DNA of 64,000 nucleotides from Chrysogorgia sp. JL179-B06 (taxonomy: Eukaryota > Cnidaria > Anthozoa > Scleralcyonacea > Chrysogorgiidae): the NCBI GenBank assembly GCA_035772405.1, contig JAYKKM010000043.1, positions 2,211,001 through 2,275,000 on the forward strand, in the 5' to 3' direction. This document shows, piece after piece, positions 1 through 10,331 of the stretch (positions are counted from its first letter, which is position 1; each line of letters starts with the position of its first letter). Both the position numbers and the translations under genes were made by a program. The notes below the pieces were generated by a model, which worked only from the letters and a program-made list of their open reading frames with translations, searched no databases and was not told the origin of the DNA.

Positions 1-320
1 GGAATGATAATAAGTGGGAATTAAACGAATTTAGCCAGGTTGGCACGAAATTTCGAAAAGCAGCAAGCTATATAGTCTAATTTAATTTAATTTAATTTCC
101 GGTCGAAGAAGAAGACAAATGGGGCCGCGTAATTTCAGCCGACGGGGAACTTTTCATGCTCATATCTAATATAGATTTGAGTCGACGTAAATGAGTATAG
201 TACGGCGCATGGAAAGCACACCGTCTGAAAGGTACCTTTGATGGGAGTTTGTTGTGGGCATCCGATTTTGGAGTTTAGAAAAACAAATCGAATACTAGAA
301 ATGGTTGGTGTACTGGCAAA

Positions 321-1639
321 TTAAATAGTGTGTACAAGATCTAAAGTTTCGAACGAAGGCCTTTCGATCGCCACAGAGTGAAATATGTGGACAAGGCTAA
401 AAGGGATGACTGAAGAAGGAAGGAACACAGAGGAGAAATAATAATTAAAAAGTTCCGCTTTCTCAGCCGCAGTCTTTGCTGTAGCACCTTTGCAGGAAAT
501 CACGGGACTTCGGCTCGCTCGGTGATGGAATACAGCTTTATGGTAGCTCCAAAATAACTTTGGAGATTTACCAAGTACTTATATTTTGACTCAGCAAGCG
601 CAGTTTCCGTTTACGCTCATCAGATTTAAACTGCCGAACTAATTTCTTCAGCGCTGCGTATTTCTTGCGGATGAGGTGTCTAATTTCCCCATCGATCCAA
701 GGTGGCGAGTTGGTGTCTCTGACGTTCTTAACTTGAACAAATTGACGAACAGCGCTCAGAAACCATTCCTTCCAATGCAACCAGCATTCATCAATGTTGT
801 CCGAGAGAGTAATATCAAATGGCGCATGAGATAAAAAAGATACGAAGATTTTCGAAGGCGGAATATGGGGGCTAGGGGGCTATTATAGCCACTCCAACAT
901 TTGAGATTAGGGGCTAAGCCCCCCAATATTTTTAGGATTTTAGAGCTAAAACACTATCTCCTCCAAGTGTCCTCCGGTGTTTGTAGTGATTGTCTGATCA
1001 GCAGACCAGTCAATTGCAGGCAGATTAAAGTCTCCTACCAGAACAATGCAGCTAGACTTAGGTGTATTTTGGAGGGATGAGTTCAGTTGTTGTAATATTC
1101 AGATTCAGAACCAGGAGGACGATACAAGGTGTACATAATGACTGCTTTGCTGTTTGTTTTACCAAGCTCAACTACAACAAGTTCGACGCTGTCTCTTTCT
1201 AGATCTAATCGACGTATGTTAGCGTTTACAGCAATAAGAACGCCGCCTCCGACTTTACCCACTCTATCGGCGAAAGATGGAATATCCCGGTAACAGTTCG
1301 TTGTTCATAATTGAGTCGTTAAACCATGTTTCGCAGATACAGATAACATCGTAGGCTTCGCGGTGAACTAGTTTGCTGCATCAAACCTATCTTGCAAATT
1401 GTTTAAAAGAAGAGTCACCATGTAATAGGAACGAAGGCCTTTAGATTCTTGCGTTAAGGTAAAGAGTATTCAGTCCGTCGGTAGTTGATCCAGTGGGCAG
1501 GTTGGTTTCGTTGTGGCTTGGTGAAATGTTGTTGAGTGTACGGACTGGGACCAGGATTCACCTGCACGTCGTTTGCCAAAAGCACCAATATCAGCGGCAA
1601 GGACGATTTTCTGCAACACAAAGTCAGTCCATTGCTCAC
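321..1639 (-). pseudogene. 5' half of a decayed APE-type non-LTR retrotransposon
   Basis: Read on the minus strand, the pieces follow the order expected of a CR1/L2-like polyprotein. First comes an N-terminal stretch with a hydrophobic run and an NPGP motif (1639-1454). Next are endonuclease fragments around 1345-960, including a CETWF-like block and a GDFNLP-like catalytic block. A basic linker with PPWIDGEIRHLIRKKY follows at 780-568, and the start of a reverse transcriptase with ELFNYYFSSVF at 503-321. The pieces lie in different frames with stops between them, so the copy is dead. The downstream polymerase domain is missing at the left edge of the window or was truncated. Clade assignment is inference; the endonuclease and linker make an APE-type LINE fairly certain. 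Confidence 0.75.
1547..1570 (-). other. 2A-like translational recoding motif (DVQVNPGP)
   Basis: Residues 24-31 of the N-terminal retrotransposon fragment read DVQVNPGP, close to the D(V/I)ExNPGP consensus of 2A ribosome-skipping peptides, with Q in place of E. A leucine-rich hydrophobic run directly precedes it, as expected for the helical part of a 2A. Such motifs are known at the N terminus of APE-type non-LTR elements in several invertebrates. Activity with Q at this position is uncertain. Confidence 0.6.
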
Positions 1640-2744
1640 AGATGGACGTATAGATAGGATGTTGAATATTTCCTCAAACGACGTGTTTGAGAAAAATAAG
1701 GTGGTCGAAGTTGATCCGTTGCAGTACGTAACAAGGCCACTAGGTTCTCCTCAATATAACGAATCCCGCGAAGAACCATGCATGCAACCAAACAAAAAGG
1801 ATAACGTGGATTGTTCGGAGCAAAATCATGGCGCGTGTCGGCGTGTGTCTACAGCGAGTATAGTTCGATGAGTTTTATTCCAAGTTAATTTATTCCTGCC
1901 CTACGCGCACAGATCAAATTGAAGCACGCGCACTGTCGTTTGAAGACCAACCGTTTTTGCGCGAGCATGAAAAACAAACGTTACAAATCTCGATGTAGAC
2001 AATCCCGTATTTCGCTGAATATTATTTAGATGGCGAAATGGATACTTGGAGTTTCTCAGATTCCAATAGAAGAACACTTTACCGACCACTTTGTGAGTAT
2101 CCCGTTAGTCAAAATCGTACAGGAAAAAATTAAATGATACGAAATAATTCGCGGAGCACTTCAGTACACGACACAACACAACAGAGCTTCAATGCAATAT
2201 GACAGCGAATGATACGGCTGCCTTAGAGCGACAAACAGATTTCCGAACGGGCTTTCAGTTGAAATTGTTTTATTATGGTGCAGGGTATAACATTTCACGT
2301 TTCAGTGAATACGTTTCGCATCATAGGAGCGCGCACGTTACGACAACTGTCTGAAACAAAAAGTACCCAAGAGGAAGATTATTATTGAGAACACGGCGTT
2401 ACCTGCAGTGCAGTCAGTGGAAGTAAAAACCAAGAGCAGTAACAAAATAAACAAAAATCGCATCTTCATCGCAACTCTTTAGTCTTTACTTCGATGTACG
2501 CACAGTGATATAAGACAAGTCCAACTGCCCAGCATGCATAAGCATAAGCATATAAGGACAAAAGAAAAGACAAAACAAAGGATGAAGTCAAGCCTGCGGA
2601 TGTTAGTCCAAGCATAAGCCAAGAGTATGCGAAGGATCTAGAGTTCGATTCCTGCCAGGTTTTTCTCTGGAATTGTTGGCAACTAGCTAACCAAACATAA
2701 ACGTAATGAGAAAATACTATTAGTATTACTTATTGGATTACACT
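1640..2744. other. No gene seen
   Basis: No convincing coding frame on either strand. Short open frames at 1536-1871 (+) and 1901-2089 (-) lack recognisable motifs or repeat support. A short run of ATAAGC-like hexamers lies near 2536-2560. Confidence 0.5.
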
Positions 2745-3056
2745 CCTGACGACAATACAACAAACAATCCTTCCGCGATGAAAAACACATTAACGAAACA
2801 GAACTATCAAAATACATTTGGTCTTTAAAGAAAAAGAAAGAAGCTATGAGCTAAAATGGTCAATTATGAAACACGCAAATGCATACCGCAATGCATGGCT
2901 CAAAGAGGTGCTGCCTTTGTCTGGAAGAAAAGCTTTGTATTCTATAAAGGCGAACAAAACACACTTGTTAAACAAAAGAACCGAGCTCCTTTCAAAATGC
3001 CGGCATGAAAACGAAACATATCTGAACAATGCATGCCGCACAAACGGTATAACGTA
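2745..3056 (+). pseudogene. GIY-YIG-type retroelement C-terminal fragment
   Basis: The plus strand carries blocks typical of the C-terminal GIY-YIG region of cnidarian retroelement proteins: an ETELSKYIWSLK-like block near 2795-2825, then YELKWSIMKHANAYRN and a C-terminal LLNKRTELLSKCRHEN block in the frame 2818-3057. A frame change separates the first block from the rest, and a second shift affects the C-L-C-L-E-E-K-L stretch near 2905-2935. No polymerase domain is attached. It is a dead 3' scrap, probably of a Penelope-like or related element. Confidence 0.55.
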
Positions 3057-3121
3057 GTTAAGTACCCCAAACCATGACGTAATACAATGTATATATATAT
3101 ATATAAGTAGTTGAAGTAGAG

Positions 3122-3247
3122 TAAGGCCTAGGTCAAACGTCGAACTTCACATGTGTCGAACTCAATGCAAATGAGAGTAGTCTTTTGTTTAAGCTTATTT
3201 ACATTGAGTTCGGCACATGTGAAGTTCGACGTTTGACCTAGGCCTTA
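3122..3247. repeat. Short palindromic MITE
   Basis: Near-perfect inverted arms of about 46 bp (3122-3168 and 3202-3247) start and end with TAAGGCCTAGGTCAAACG and its complement, around a loop of about 33 bp. It abuts the next palindrome at 3246 and has no coding capacity. Confidence 0.8.
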
Positions 3248-3275
3248 GGCCAGGTTTACACTAGTACGGTACGGT

Positions 3276-3820
3276 AAAGCCTGGTTTCCATATGGTCGCT
3301 GCGCTATCTTTACGGTCGCAGAAGTGAGCAGTGAAGTGTGTTTCTTTTGTTATGACAAAAGTAACACGCTTCACTGCTTCACTTCCACGACCGTAAAGCC
3401 CGGCGCACACTAGAGCTATCTGCTTAGCAAAACTTCATTCGTGACCGATGGCGTAAGGCGTTAGCTCCAGTGTGCGGGGCAGTTTCGTAAGCATTTTGTC
3501 ACTCGTGCCGTCTTTCACAAATATTCAACATGTTGGATAATTTTATTCTTACGCATGCGTATTGCCGGAAAGTTGTAAGCTTGCTGCTTTCACTTCCCCG
3601 CACACTAGGGGAAATTGTCATTCGTGACAAAAATTATCCAACATGTTGAATATTTGTGAAAAACGGCACGAGTGACAAAATGCTTACGAAACTGCCCCGC
3701 ACACTGGAGCTAACGTCTCACGCCATCGGTCACGAATGAAGTTTTCTAAGCAGATAGCTCTATGTATAGTGTGCGCCGGGCTTAAAGACAGCGTAGCGAC
3801 CATATGGAAACCAGGCTTAA
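3276..3820. mobile_element. Middle palindromic element nested in the 3246-4388 element
   Basis: The left end TAAAGCCTGGTTTCCATATGG (first 20 bases shown by position 3276 on) matches the complement of the right end near 3797-3820. The left arm contains a smaller hairpin at about 3309-3398 built on a TTTACGGTCG arm. The insert at 3396-3787 lies inside. Confidence 0.7.
3396..3787. mobile_element. Innermost palindrome of the nest
   Basis: Arms of at least 115 bp (about 3396-3545 and 3630-3787) start AAGCCCGGCGCACACTA and end with the complement. They carry matched inner blocks such as GTGACCGATGGCGT and CAACATGTTG. The centre is a short AT-rich loop. It is non-coding and apparently the most recent insertion in the nest. 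Confidence 0.75.
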
Positions 3821-4388
3821 GTGATCCGTTAAAAAATCAATACGTTTCTTTGTTGTCAAAGACAACAATACGTTTCTTTGTTGTCGTTTCTTTGTTGTCA
3901 CTGTACCTGCCTAATCCGGAGTGGTTTGCCGTAGCGTAGTCACTACGCCAAGCACTACGCTACGGCAAATTTAACGTAGCGTAGCAGTGTAAACATATTA
4001 TGCATACGCGTTTAAAATGTTAGCGCGGGAAAAAATGGCACCAGGTTATTTTGGTTGTTTATCGGCAGCAATTTTAATAATTGTAGCTGGTTTATATGGT
4101 TATATGCAAGCATTAAACCTCTCTGCAATCGCGAGTGCGGAGAGCTTCCGGCGAAAAAGGAAACGGCTTGTAAACATGATGCTGTTTTTAAACGTTTCCG
4201 GCAGCCGAAAAAATCGCCATTTTGTAAAATATGTCGGGCAATACGCATGTGCGTAGTAAAAAAACTGCGATGTCAACGAAAAACGTCGCTTTGTCCTTTG
4301 TAGTGTAAACAGACGTAAATTTCACAACGGTACGCCAACCTAATCCGGATCACTTACCGTACCGTACTATAGTGTAAACCTGGCCTTA

Positions 4389-4875
4389 GTAATTTGCATG
4401 CAGTTATACCTGATGATCGCCATGAGCGTGAAACTCCGAGTAGTGACATTTTAAAGAATAAAGTTTATATATTTATATTATATTTAGCAATTTATATATA
4501 TATATATATTTAGCAATGTTTCAGATTTTATATATCCTTAATGAATTGAACATGTATGACATGTATTGCTGCTGACCATTGGTTGTGTGTCTAACAAACA
4601 AGAGTAATTTATAAAATGAAAAGATTTTTCTATATATCATTGCACCCATGCATTCATGTATTGTTCTGTTTATTACTGTTAATATACTCTCATAGACTCA
4701 TTCCCAACAAACATTACATCATTATCTCTTACATGTGGATGTGGCATTCCATATTTTAACAAAGCTGTATCTTTTGTCGACAATTAAGCAATATTTCAGT
4801 TAAGATTACCATAGTAATAATCATGCAATAGGTATTTTTTTCAGTATGACAATCCCATGAGTTTTTTAATGAATA
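4389..4875. other. AT-rich receptor 3' flank
   Basis: No coding frame. From about 4730 the sequence aligns by eye with the flanks at 14,940 and 22,130 (TTACATGTGGATGTG-like start), marking the left limit of recognisable homology among the three receptor segments. Confidence 0.6.
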
Positions 4876-5814
4876 CTATTGTAAACTTTTTAGGACGGCT
4901 TTGGCTTCGTTTCTCAAATCTCGATTTTTCCAGAAGAATATCAAAGAGTTGAGGCTTGAATTGACCATGGCCAATGTCAGAGCCCAGGTTTTGATACCAT
5001 GGTGAGCGTTGAAGGCAATTGTAAGTGGTGCTGGTAGATGACAGGCGAAGGCAAATATTATTACAAGAAGACAAGATTTAGCCAGTTTGATTTCTTTTAA
5101 GAAACGACGCCGTTTCTTATTCTGCTGTAATGTAGAGGTTGAAGATGAACTGTGCTCCGCTGCAGTCCCTATACCAACTGCGCGTACGGCTGCGACAGCA
5201 GAGCGAAAAATTCGCGTATATATATACACTGTACTTACAAGAAAAAGAAAAACAATTACAGTAGCAAACTTTACTTGTACCGCATTATTGGTAAAATATA
5301 TGCCATATATTATTACACACAATGTATAACATACCCCTAAATATATTAATAGCGGTTTCCTGCTGACTTTGTTTCGATGAACCATCGGGTGTACGATCCC
5401 CATGTACCTCTCTACGTTCATACCGGATAATGTCACAATGGAAAGCACAGTTAACAATTTTACAATTTTTCTGCGCACAAAATACATCTCGCATACGCTG
5501 TTAAGTTCCATAATTTCACCTGCTATAGTCAATGTTACGATGGAATTAGCAAGTACTCCGACAGCAAGGTCCATCGCCGATTGAACCATGAGGAGAAAAT
5601 ATTGGATTTTTTCCTTCAGTCGACGTGATCGCCAGTAGACAACTAATGTCATAGTGTTAAGAAGGACAGCTGAAATTGTTAGGATGATGTTCACTATACA
5701 AGCTATTATGGAGTTGATCATGAGGTAGTCATTTGAAGAAAAATCAGAGTCGACCTGAAACTGTTCTCCATATGTGTAACATGTTCCATGCAAACTCTGC
5801 GTTGTGACATTCAT
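4876..5814 (-). CDS. Class A (rhodopsin-like) G protein-coupled receptor, copy 1
   Basis: A 312-residue single-exon receptor predicted to sit in the plasma membrane and signal through heterotrimeric G proteins. Seven hydrophobic segments lie at about 32-61, 71-95, 108-135, 153-173, 178-203, 245-268 and 277-296. Diagnostic sites are N53 in TM1, D82 in the TM2 block SAMDLAVG, ERY at 135-137 replacing DRY, CHLP at 258-261 replacing CWxP, and NSLIF at 289-293 replacing NPxxY, followed by a WKNRDLR helix-8 start. TM5 lacks the usual proline. N2 is a potential glycosylation site. Intracellular loop 3 is short and has a run of serines followed by KKRRR. The start is the first Met of the open frame and is conserved in all three copies. 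The ligand is unknown; the NSLIFFW TM7 resembles cnidarian receptor expansions near the melanocortin/adenosine branch (inference). It differs from copy 2 at about 15 of 312 residues. Confidence 0.9.
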   Translation of the reverse strand: MNVTTQSLHGTCYTYGEQFQVDSDFSSNDYLMINSIIACIVNIILTISAVLLNTMTLVVYWRSRRLKEKIQYFLLMVQSAMDLAVGVLANSIVTLTIAGEIMELNSVCEMYFVRRKIVKLLTVLSIVTLSGMNVERYMGIVHPMVHRNKVSRKPLLIYLGVCYTLCVIIYGIYFTNNAVQVKFATVIVFLFLVSTVYIYTRIFRSAVAAVRAVGIGTAAEHSSSSTSTLQQNKKRRRFLKEIKLAKSCLLVIIFAFACHLPAPLTIAFNAHHGIKTWALTLAMVNSSLNSLIFFWKNRDLRNEAKAVLKSLQ

Positions 5815-6008
5815 TTTTTCATTTGCTTCTCCGCTCTTACGATCTCTAATGAAAACCTACTGGTACAACCGCAACTATTGTACATTTATATATAGTCTTA
5901 TAGTTGCAGCTGTTATATAATGCATGTATATTATACGTATCCAATCTTATTATTCCTAATTGATAGTTTATTAACTCATGGATCATATTGATATTGATAC
6001 CAGAATTA
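5815..6008. promoter_or_regulatory. Receptor upstream region conserved in three copies
   Basis: This block upstream of the receptor start is nearly identical at 16,111-16,310 and 23,305-23,505. It has short indels, including one at the ATGAACAACTGG stretch that is absent here. It ends where (TA)n tracts begin. Conservation follows from recent duplication, so it does not by itself prove promoter function. Confidence 0.4.
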
Positions 6009-6515
<507 letters not shown>

Positions 6516-7099
6516 GAGTGCTGAGGAATGAGTTCTATTTATTTTGTTTCATCTCCCCTTACTGCGATGAAGGGCTCCGCTCGAAACGTCAGTATTTCGT
6601 TACTAAAAATCTCGGCAGTTCACCATCTTTCACTTTGCTATATGTCGCATTACGCTAATGTTTATTGATTGCTGCGGCTAGGCAGCTCGCAATGATTTCG
6701 AATTATATACACGGAATGCTTTGATCATATCACATAACAAAGCTTCTGATTTATACTCTTTAACTTTTTACTAGAAAAGCTACACAAACCGCCTTTTAGC
6801 CTTTCACTATAGCTTGTTATGGCCAGCCGGGTTTCTTCGATCGTCGCCGCCTAGAACAATATCAATGGGTGAAACCAGCAGATGTCCTCCATATATTTCG
6901 CCACTTAAAGTTAGTACGTACTTATTGAATACTTTAAAAGGTTGGTATACTTCCGAAATAGTGTGGAGGAGGTCTAACGTTTCGATCGAAAGCCCTTCGT
7001 CAGAGTCTGAAACGCGAAGGACCTTGACAAAGGCTTTCGCTTTTAGAGTATTTCTACGTATAGGCATGTGTGTAGGAATACAAATCAAAGATCTAAAAA

Positions 7100-7230
7100 G
7101 TTTGTGTATACCCAAAGGAGGTGCATTGGAGCGACGACGTTGTACAATGATCTGCCGTCGGAAATTAAATTAAGTGGTACATTTAAAACCTTCAAAACGA
7201 AGGAGTTCAAACATTTATTTCAAACTGAAT
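7100..7230 (+). pseudogene. Non-LTR retrotransposon C-terminal tail
   Basis: A plus-strand frame encodes a block resembling the conserved end of non-LTR reverse transcriptases, LYNDLPSEIKLSGTFKTFK, ending at a stop just after 7225. Only the last ~40 residues remain. Homologous remnants lie on the minus strand near 17,935-18,060 and 25,130-25,225. Confidence 0.55.
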
Positions 7231-7380
7231 AGTTTGATATTGAACTTATAGTTTAGACAGTGTGTGTTTTATATGTATTTATATTACATGTTATGTCTTG
7301 TATCACACGCCCTCACTGATAACAGCAACTATATATGATGCTGACGAGGTTAGGCTGTTAAAATATTATTAAATTGAAAT

Positions 7381-7876
7381 TAAAGTGCCTATGCAATGGA
7401 AAATCCAGTTGTAAAATAACTCTTTTGTTTGAAAAAACTCTTGAAACTATAAAGACAACTTTTTAATTTACGACTTTTTCATGTCTCACTTCATTCTTGC
7501 GATATTAAGATTTGTTTAATATGTGAATGATCATATACTTATGATCATCACAATGCATAATGACTTGTTGAAAAATTCTGCATATCTTTACTATTATCAC
7601 ATGGAATCGTTTGGTGATTTGCATCTTTGATGTCATTGGATGCACACCTGTATTTCAAGTGATTCATTACATAATCTCAACGATATATAAACGTTTTCAA
7701 TATAGTTATGCAGTGTGATGTCATAAGTATGATCATTTACATATTAAACAAATCTTAATATCTCAAGAGTGAAGTGAGATACGAAAAGTTGTAAATGGTT
7801 ACTAGTCTTTATAGTTTCAAGAGTTCTTTCAAACAAAATAGTTATTTTACAACTTAATTTTTCATTGTATAGGCAC
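7381..7876. mobile_element. Palindromic MITE, family 1, copy A
   Basis: Long imperfect arms start TAAAGTGCCTATGCAATGG and end with the complement CATTGTATAGGCACT. Conserved inner blocks include TTAAACAAATCTTAATAT and ACTATAAAGAC. The same ~490 bp element recurs at 17,286-17,780, 24,506-25,003 and 49,941-50,421. It has no coding capacity. Confidence 0.8.
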
Positions 7877-8339
7877 TCCAAGGTTTTCTCAAGTTACCTT
7901 TCAAGTTATCAATTAGTCAATTACCTCGAGATCACAAAGAGTAGAATATTACTATAGCAACTATAAGTAGCAGTATAACATATATAACTCGACTACCATT
8001 GGAAGTCCCAAAATTGTGCATTTAATAAGAAGCTCACAGGCTCGCGGGGTGAGTTATCATTAAATGAAACCATATAATTTAAGTATAGCTTAACTTTGTA
8101 TACTTCTTGAACCAAGAAGTATCAAAATTCAATGTTTTAAATAAGGGTTCGCGCTCCTCAAAAAGCATACGGAAATTAAACACAAAGGACGTAACAATTA
8201 TATATCTCTGTTGTATAGCCAGTCGCAATATCAGACATTATGAATTTACGACCTGGAAAGGAATATATTCCAACGATATAACATGAAATTAATTGCCAAA
8301 TATTACCTATAATATACCCAGAATCTTATCCCGGCATTA

Positions 8340-8500
8340 CCACCACCATATATACAGAACTCGCATGACTAGGCTCTCGGCTGCACTAGCATCGCAGGGT
8401 CGCGGGTTCAATTCCCAGCCGGAAGGCCTTAAAGTTGCATTTTTCGCAACTGGTCCCGGTTTGGTCTTAAAATGTATGTATTCCAACACTCGAAATTTTC
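8340..8500 (+). repeat. tRNA-derived SINE-like repeat, first of two direct copies
   Basis: A tRNA-like head with the B-box-like GGGTTCAATTCC near 8402-8413 is followed by a body (GGAAGGCCTTAAAG to CACTCGAAATTTTCC). The body is repeated in direct orientation at about 8837-8945, where the head is replaced by other sequence. An AT-rich stretch follows each body. Confidence 0.5.
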
Positions 8501-8517
8501 CTTCACCATAAAATCCT

Positions 8518-8557
<40 letters not shown>

Positions 8558-8560
8558 ATT

Positions 8561-8631
8561 TGACTGCCCCAACCAAGAATCGAACCCGAGGTCTCCGAAT
8601 CAACGCATCGGCGCTCTAACCACTGAGCTAT
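8561..8631 (-). repeat. tRNA-derived SINE head
   Basis: On the minus strand an A-box-like TAGCTCAGTGGTTAGAGC is followed by an anticodon-arm-like hairpin and a B-box GGTTCGATTC, a full RNA polymerase III internal promoter layout. The acceptor 5' strand is replaced by (TA)n, so it is not an intact tRNA gene. The spacing fits a tRNA-derived SINE. Confidence 0.6.
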
Positions 8632-8645
8632 ATATATATATATAT

Positions 8646-8979
8646 ACAACGCTCGCTACCATTGTGGTAGTTTGAGCGCTCTGGCCCCATGCGCACTTCC
8701 CGCTATCTGGATGTTCTCATCGCCGGTGTTATCCCACAAGCGGTTGTCAAAGACGATCGCAAGTGTATAATAGTCTAGCCAGACTCATCCAGATTGTTCT
8801 AAGCTACACGTCTCGCTGTACCAGAGCTCATCAATTCCCAGCTGGAAGGCCTTAAAGCTGCATTTTTCGCAACTGGTCCCCGGTTTGGTCTTAAAATGTA
8901 TGTATTCCAACACTCGAAATTTTCCTTCACCATAAATCCTTTCAACATGTAGTTTGATCGAGTGAAATGCCAAATATTA
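8646..8979. other. Repeat-derived spacer without a gene
   Basis: Holds the second copy of the SINE-like body (about 8837-8945) and otherwise unrecognised sequence. Open frames here are short and arise from the repeat. Confidence 0.5.

Positions 8980-9060
<81 letters not shown>
8980..9060. repeat. (TA)n tract at the left PLE boundary
   Basis: An uninterrupted TA run with one TATTATA break, ending at the first base of the PLE terminal repeat. PLEs are known to insert into TA-rich microsatellites. Confidence 0.9.
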
Positions 9061-9061
<1 letters not shown>

Positions 9062-9091
9062 CAAAGTGAAAAGGTGGTAAACTGCCAAGAA

Positions 9092-9141
9092 TTTAGTGAC
9101 GAGATACTGACGTTTCGAGCGGAGCCCTTCATCAGAGTAAG
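9092..9141 (-). ncRNA. Hammerhead-like motif in the left PLE end
   Basis: On the minus strand CTGATGA, a three-base-pair stem II (GGG/CTC), GAA, a three-base-pair stem III (ACG/CGT) and a C occur in hammerhead order. Stem I is short and interrupted by a mismatch. The core is intact but the stems are weak. Weak minimal hammerheads are reported in PLEs. Confidence 0.45.
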
Positions 9142-9443
9142 ACGAGATGAAATAAAATAAATAGGGCTTATATATATGCCAAAAGGGTGTCACAGGTAGA
9201 AAGTAGCCAATCAAATGCACGGGAAATATACTAACTAATAATTAATGAGATGGGAAAAGTTAAGTCATTTACTATTTTTACAGTCGATCAATAAGCAGAC
9301 TGAGGGGTGGGAGAAATGACAGGTCCAACATTCAAGGGGATTAGGCGATAATAATAGAAACAAAGACTTGAAAAGGAATGAAAGTGCATAAGCTAATAAT
9401 AAAAAGTTCCAAGCAAAATAAAATGACAAAAAGCTTTACGAAA

Positions 9444-10184
9444 TTAAATAAAAGAAAAACGTTCGTTAAGACCAAGAGGATGTGTGGTGCCAAGTTTAAA
9501 AATGAGACGCTTCTCTTGCCGCTTGCGGTTATCGTTGCCACCGGAAATGGGAAGGAAGGCACAGACTTTAATGTCTGAAACCAAATGGTTGGAGCTGTTG
9601 AAATGGCGGGCTACAGGTTTGTCACCATCATTGATCCTCACGGAACGAAGATGTTCAGCAAACCTGTCTGAAAGGCGTCGCCCAGTTTCACCGATGTAGA
9701 TTTTAGGGCATTTATCGCAAGAAATGCAATAAATTATGTTGGTGGACGTGCATGAAAAAGCATGACGGATTGTGTGGTCGAATTTGGGGGCAGTAATAAC
9801 TGTAGTGGGATTGAGAAAAGGGCATGTGTTACAGCGGGAACGGCCGCAAGAAAATGTTCCCGCTGGTGCCGAGGTATTTTGTTTAAGGGCACTATGTACT
9901 AAGGAGTCACGAATGTTTTTATTACGGCGAAAAGATACCAAAGGGTTGTCGGTGAAAATGGCTGACGTCTCAGGATCATTTTGTAAAATGTGAAAATTCC
10001 GATTAATAATATTTTTAACTTTAAAATTGAAAGAATGAAATGTTAGAACTAAAGGAATTTTATTGTTTGAAACTCGTTCCAAAGATGGTTCAAGGGCGTC
10101 TAAACGGGGGACGAGAAAAGCTTTCTGAACGGCGAGGTCTAAAAGGTTGGTAGGGTAACCACGTTGGACAAAAAAAGATCTCAT
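9444..10184 (-). pseudogene. PLE C-terminal GIY-YIG endonuclease part, inverted copy
   Basis: A 246-residue open frame covers the region from just after the polymerase to the C terminus. The GIY-YIG block is IIYCISCDKCPKIYIGETGRR-like at about residues 150-172. It is preceded by a cysteine-rich linker (CGRSRCNTCPF) and followed by the conserved arginine and histidine region. This domain supplies the endonuclease used for PLE integration. The frame is undamaged here, unlike the other copy, but it lacks the reverse transcriptase, so the copy is incomplete. Confidence 0.8.
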
Positions 10185-10331
10185 TTCTATTGATTTGGCT
10201 TGAAAATCTTGGTCGTTCGTTGAAAATCTTGGTCGTTCGTTGGTTGAAAATCTTGGCTAAATTCCAGAATCGACGTAAAAGACGAAAAGGCGTTAAGACG
10301 TTAAGACGGAAAAGACGTTAAGGCGTCCAAA

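Larger units (their letters stand above)
3246..4388. mobile_element. Outer shell of a nested palindromic element
   Basis: Terminal inverted repeats of about 32 bp, beginning AGGCCAGGTTTACACTA at 3247 and ending with its complement at 4388, bound a 1.14 kb non-coding element. Two further palindromic elements sit inside its left half. The remaining right half (3821-4350) contains short CGTAGCGTAG-type inverted segments. Open frames at 4012-4303 overlap on both strands and show no family resemblance. Confidence 0.7.
6516..8294. other. Segment inverted relative to the other two receptor copies
   Basis: Read as its reverse complement, this piece matches 16,858-18,650 and 24,040-25,890 throughout. 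It holds the PLE-like GAAACG block, the GGCGACGATCG block, a LINE tail, a palindromic MITE and a block ending in TTTACGACCTGG. The receptor gene of this segment keeps the common orientation, so only this piece is inverted. No host gene is visible inside it. Confidence 0.75.

Noticed and set aside
1536..1871. 111-codon plus-strand frame as a gene
   Set aside because: It lies partly antisense to the retrotransposon N terminus, has no recognised motif and no paralogue in the window.
5087..5584. Plus-strand open frames opposite the receptor gene (also at 15,374-15,880 and 22,568-23,074)
   Set aside because: They are antisense shadows of a well-supported receptor; their similarity among copies follows from the receptor duplication.
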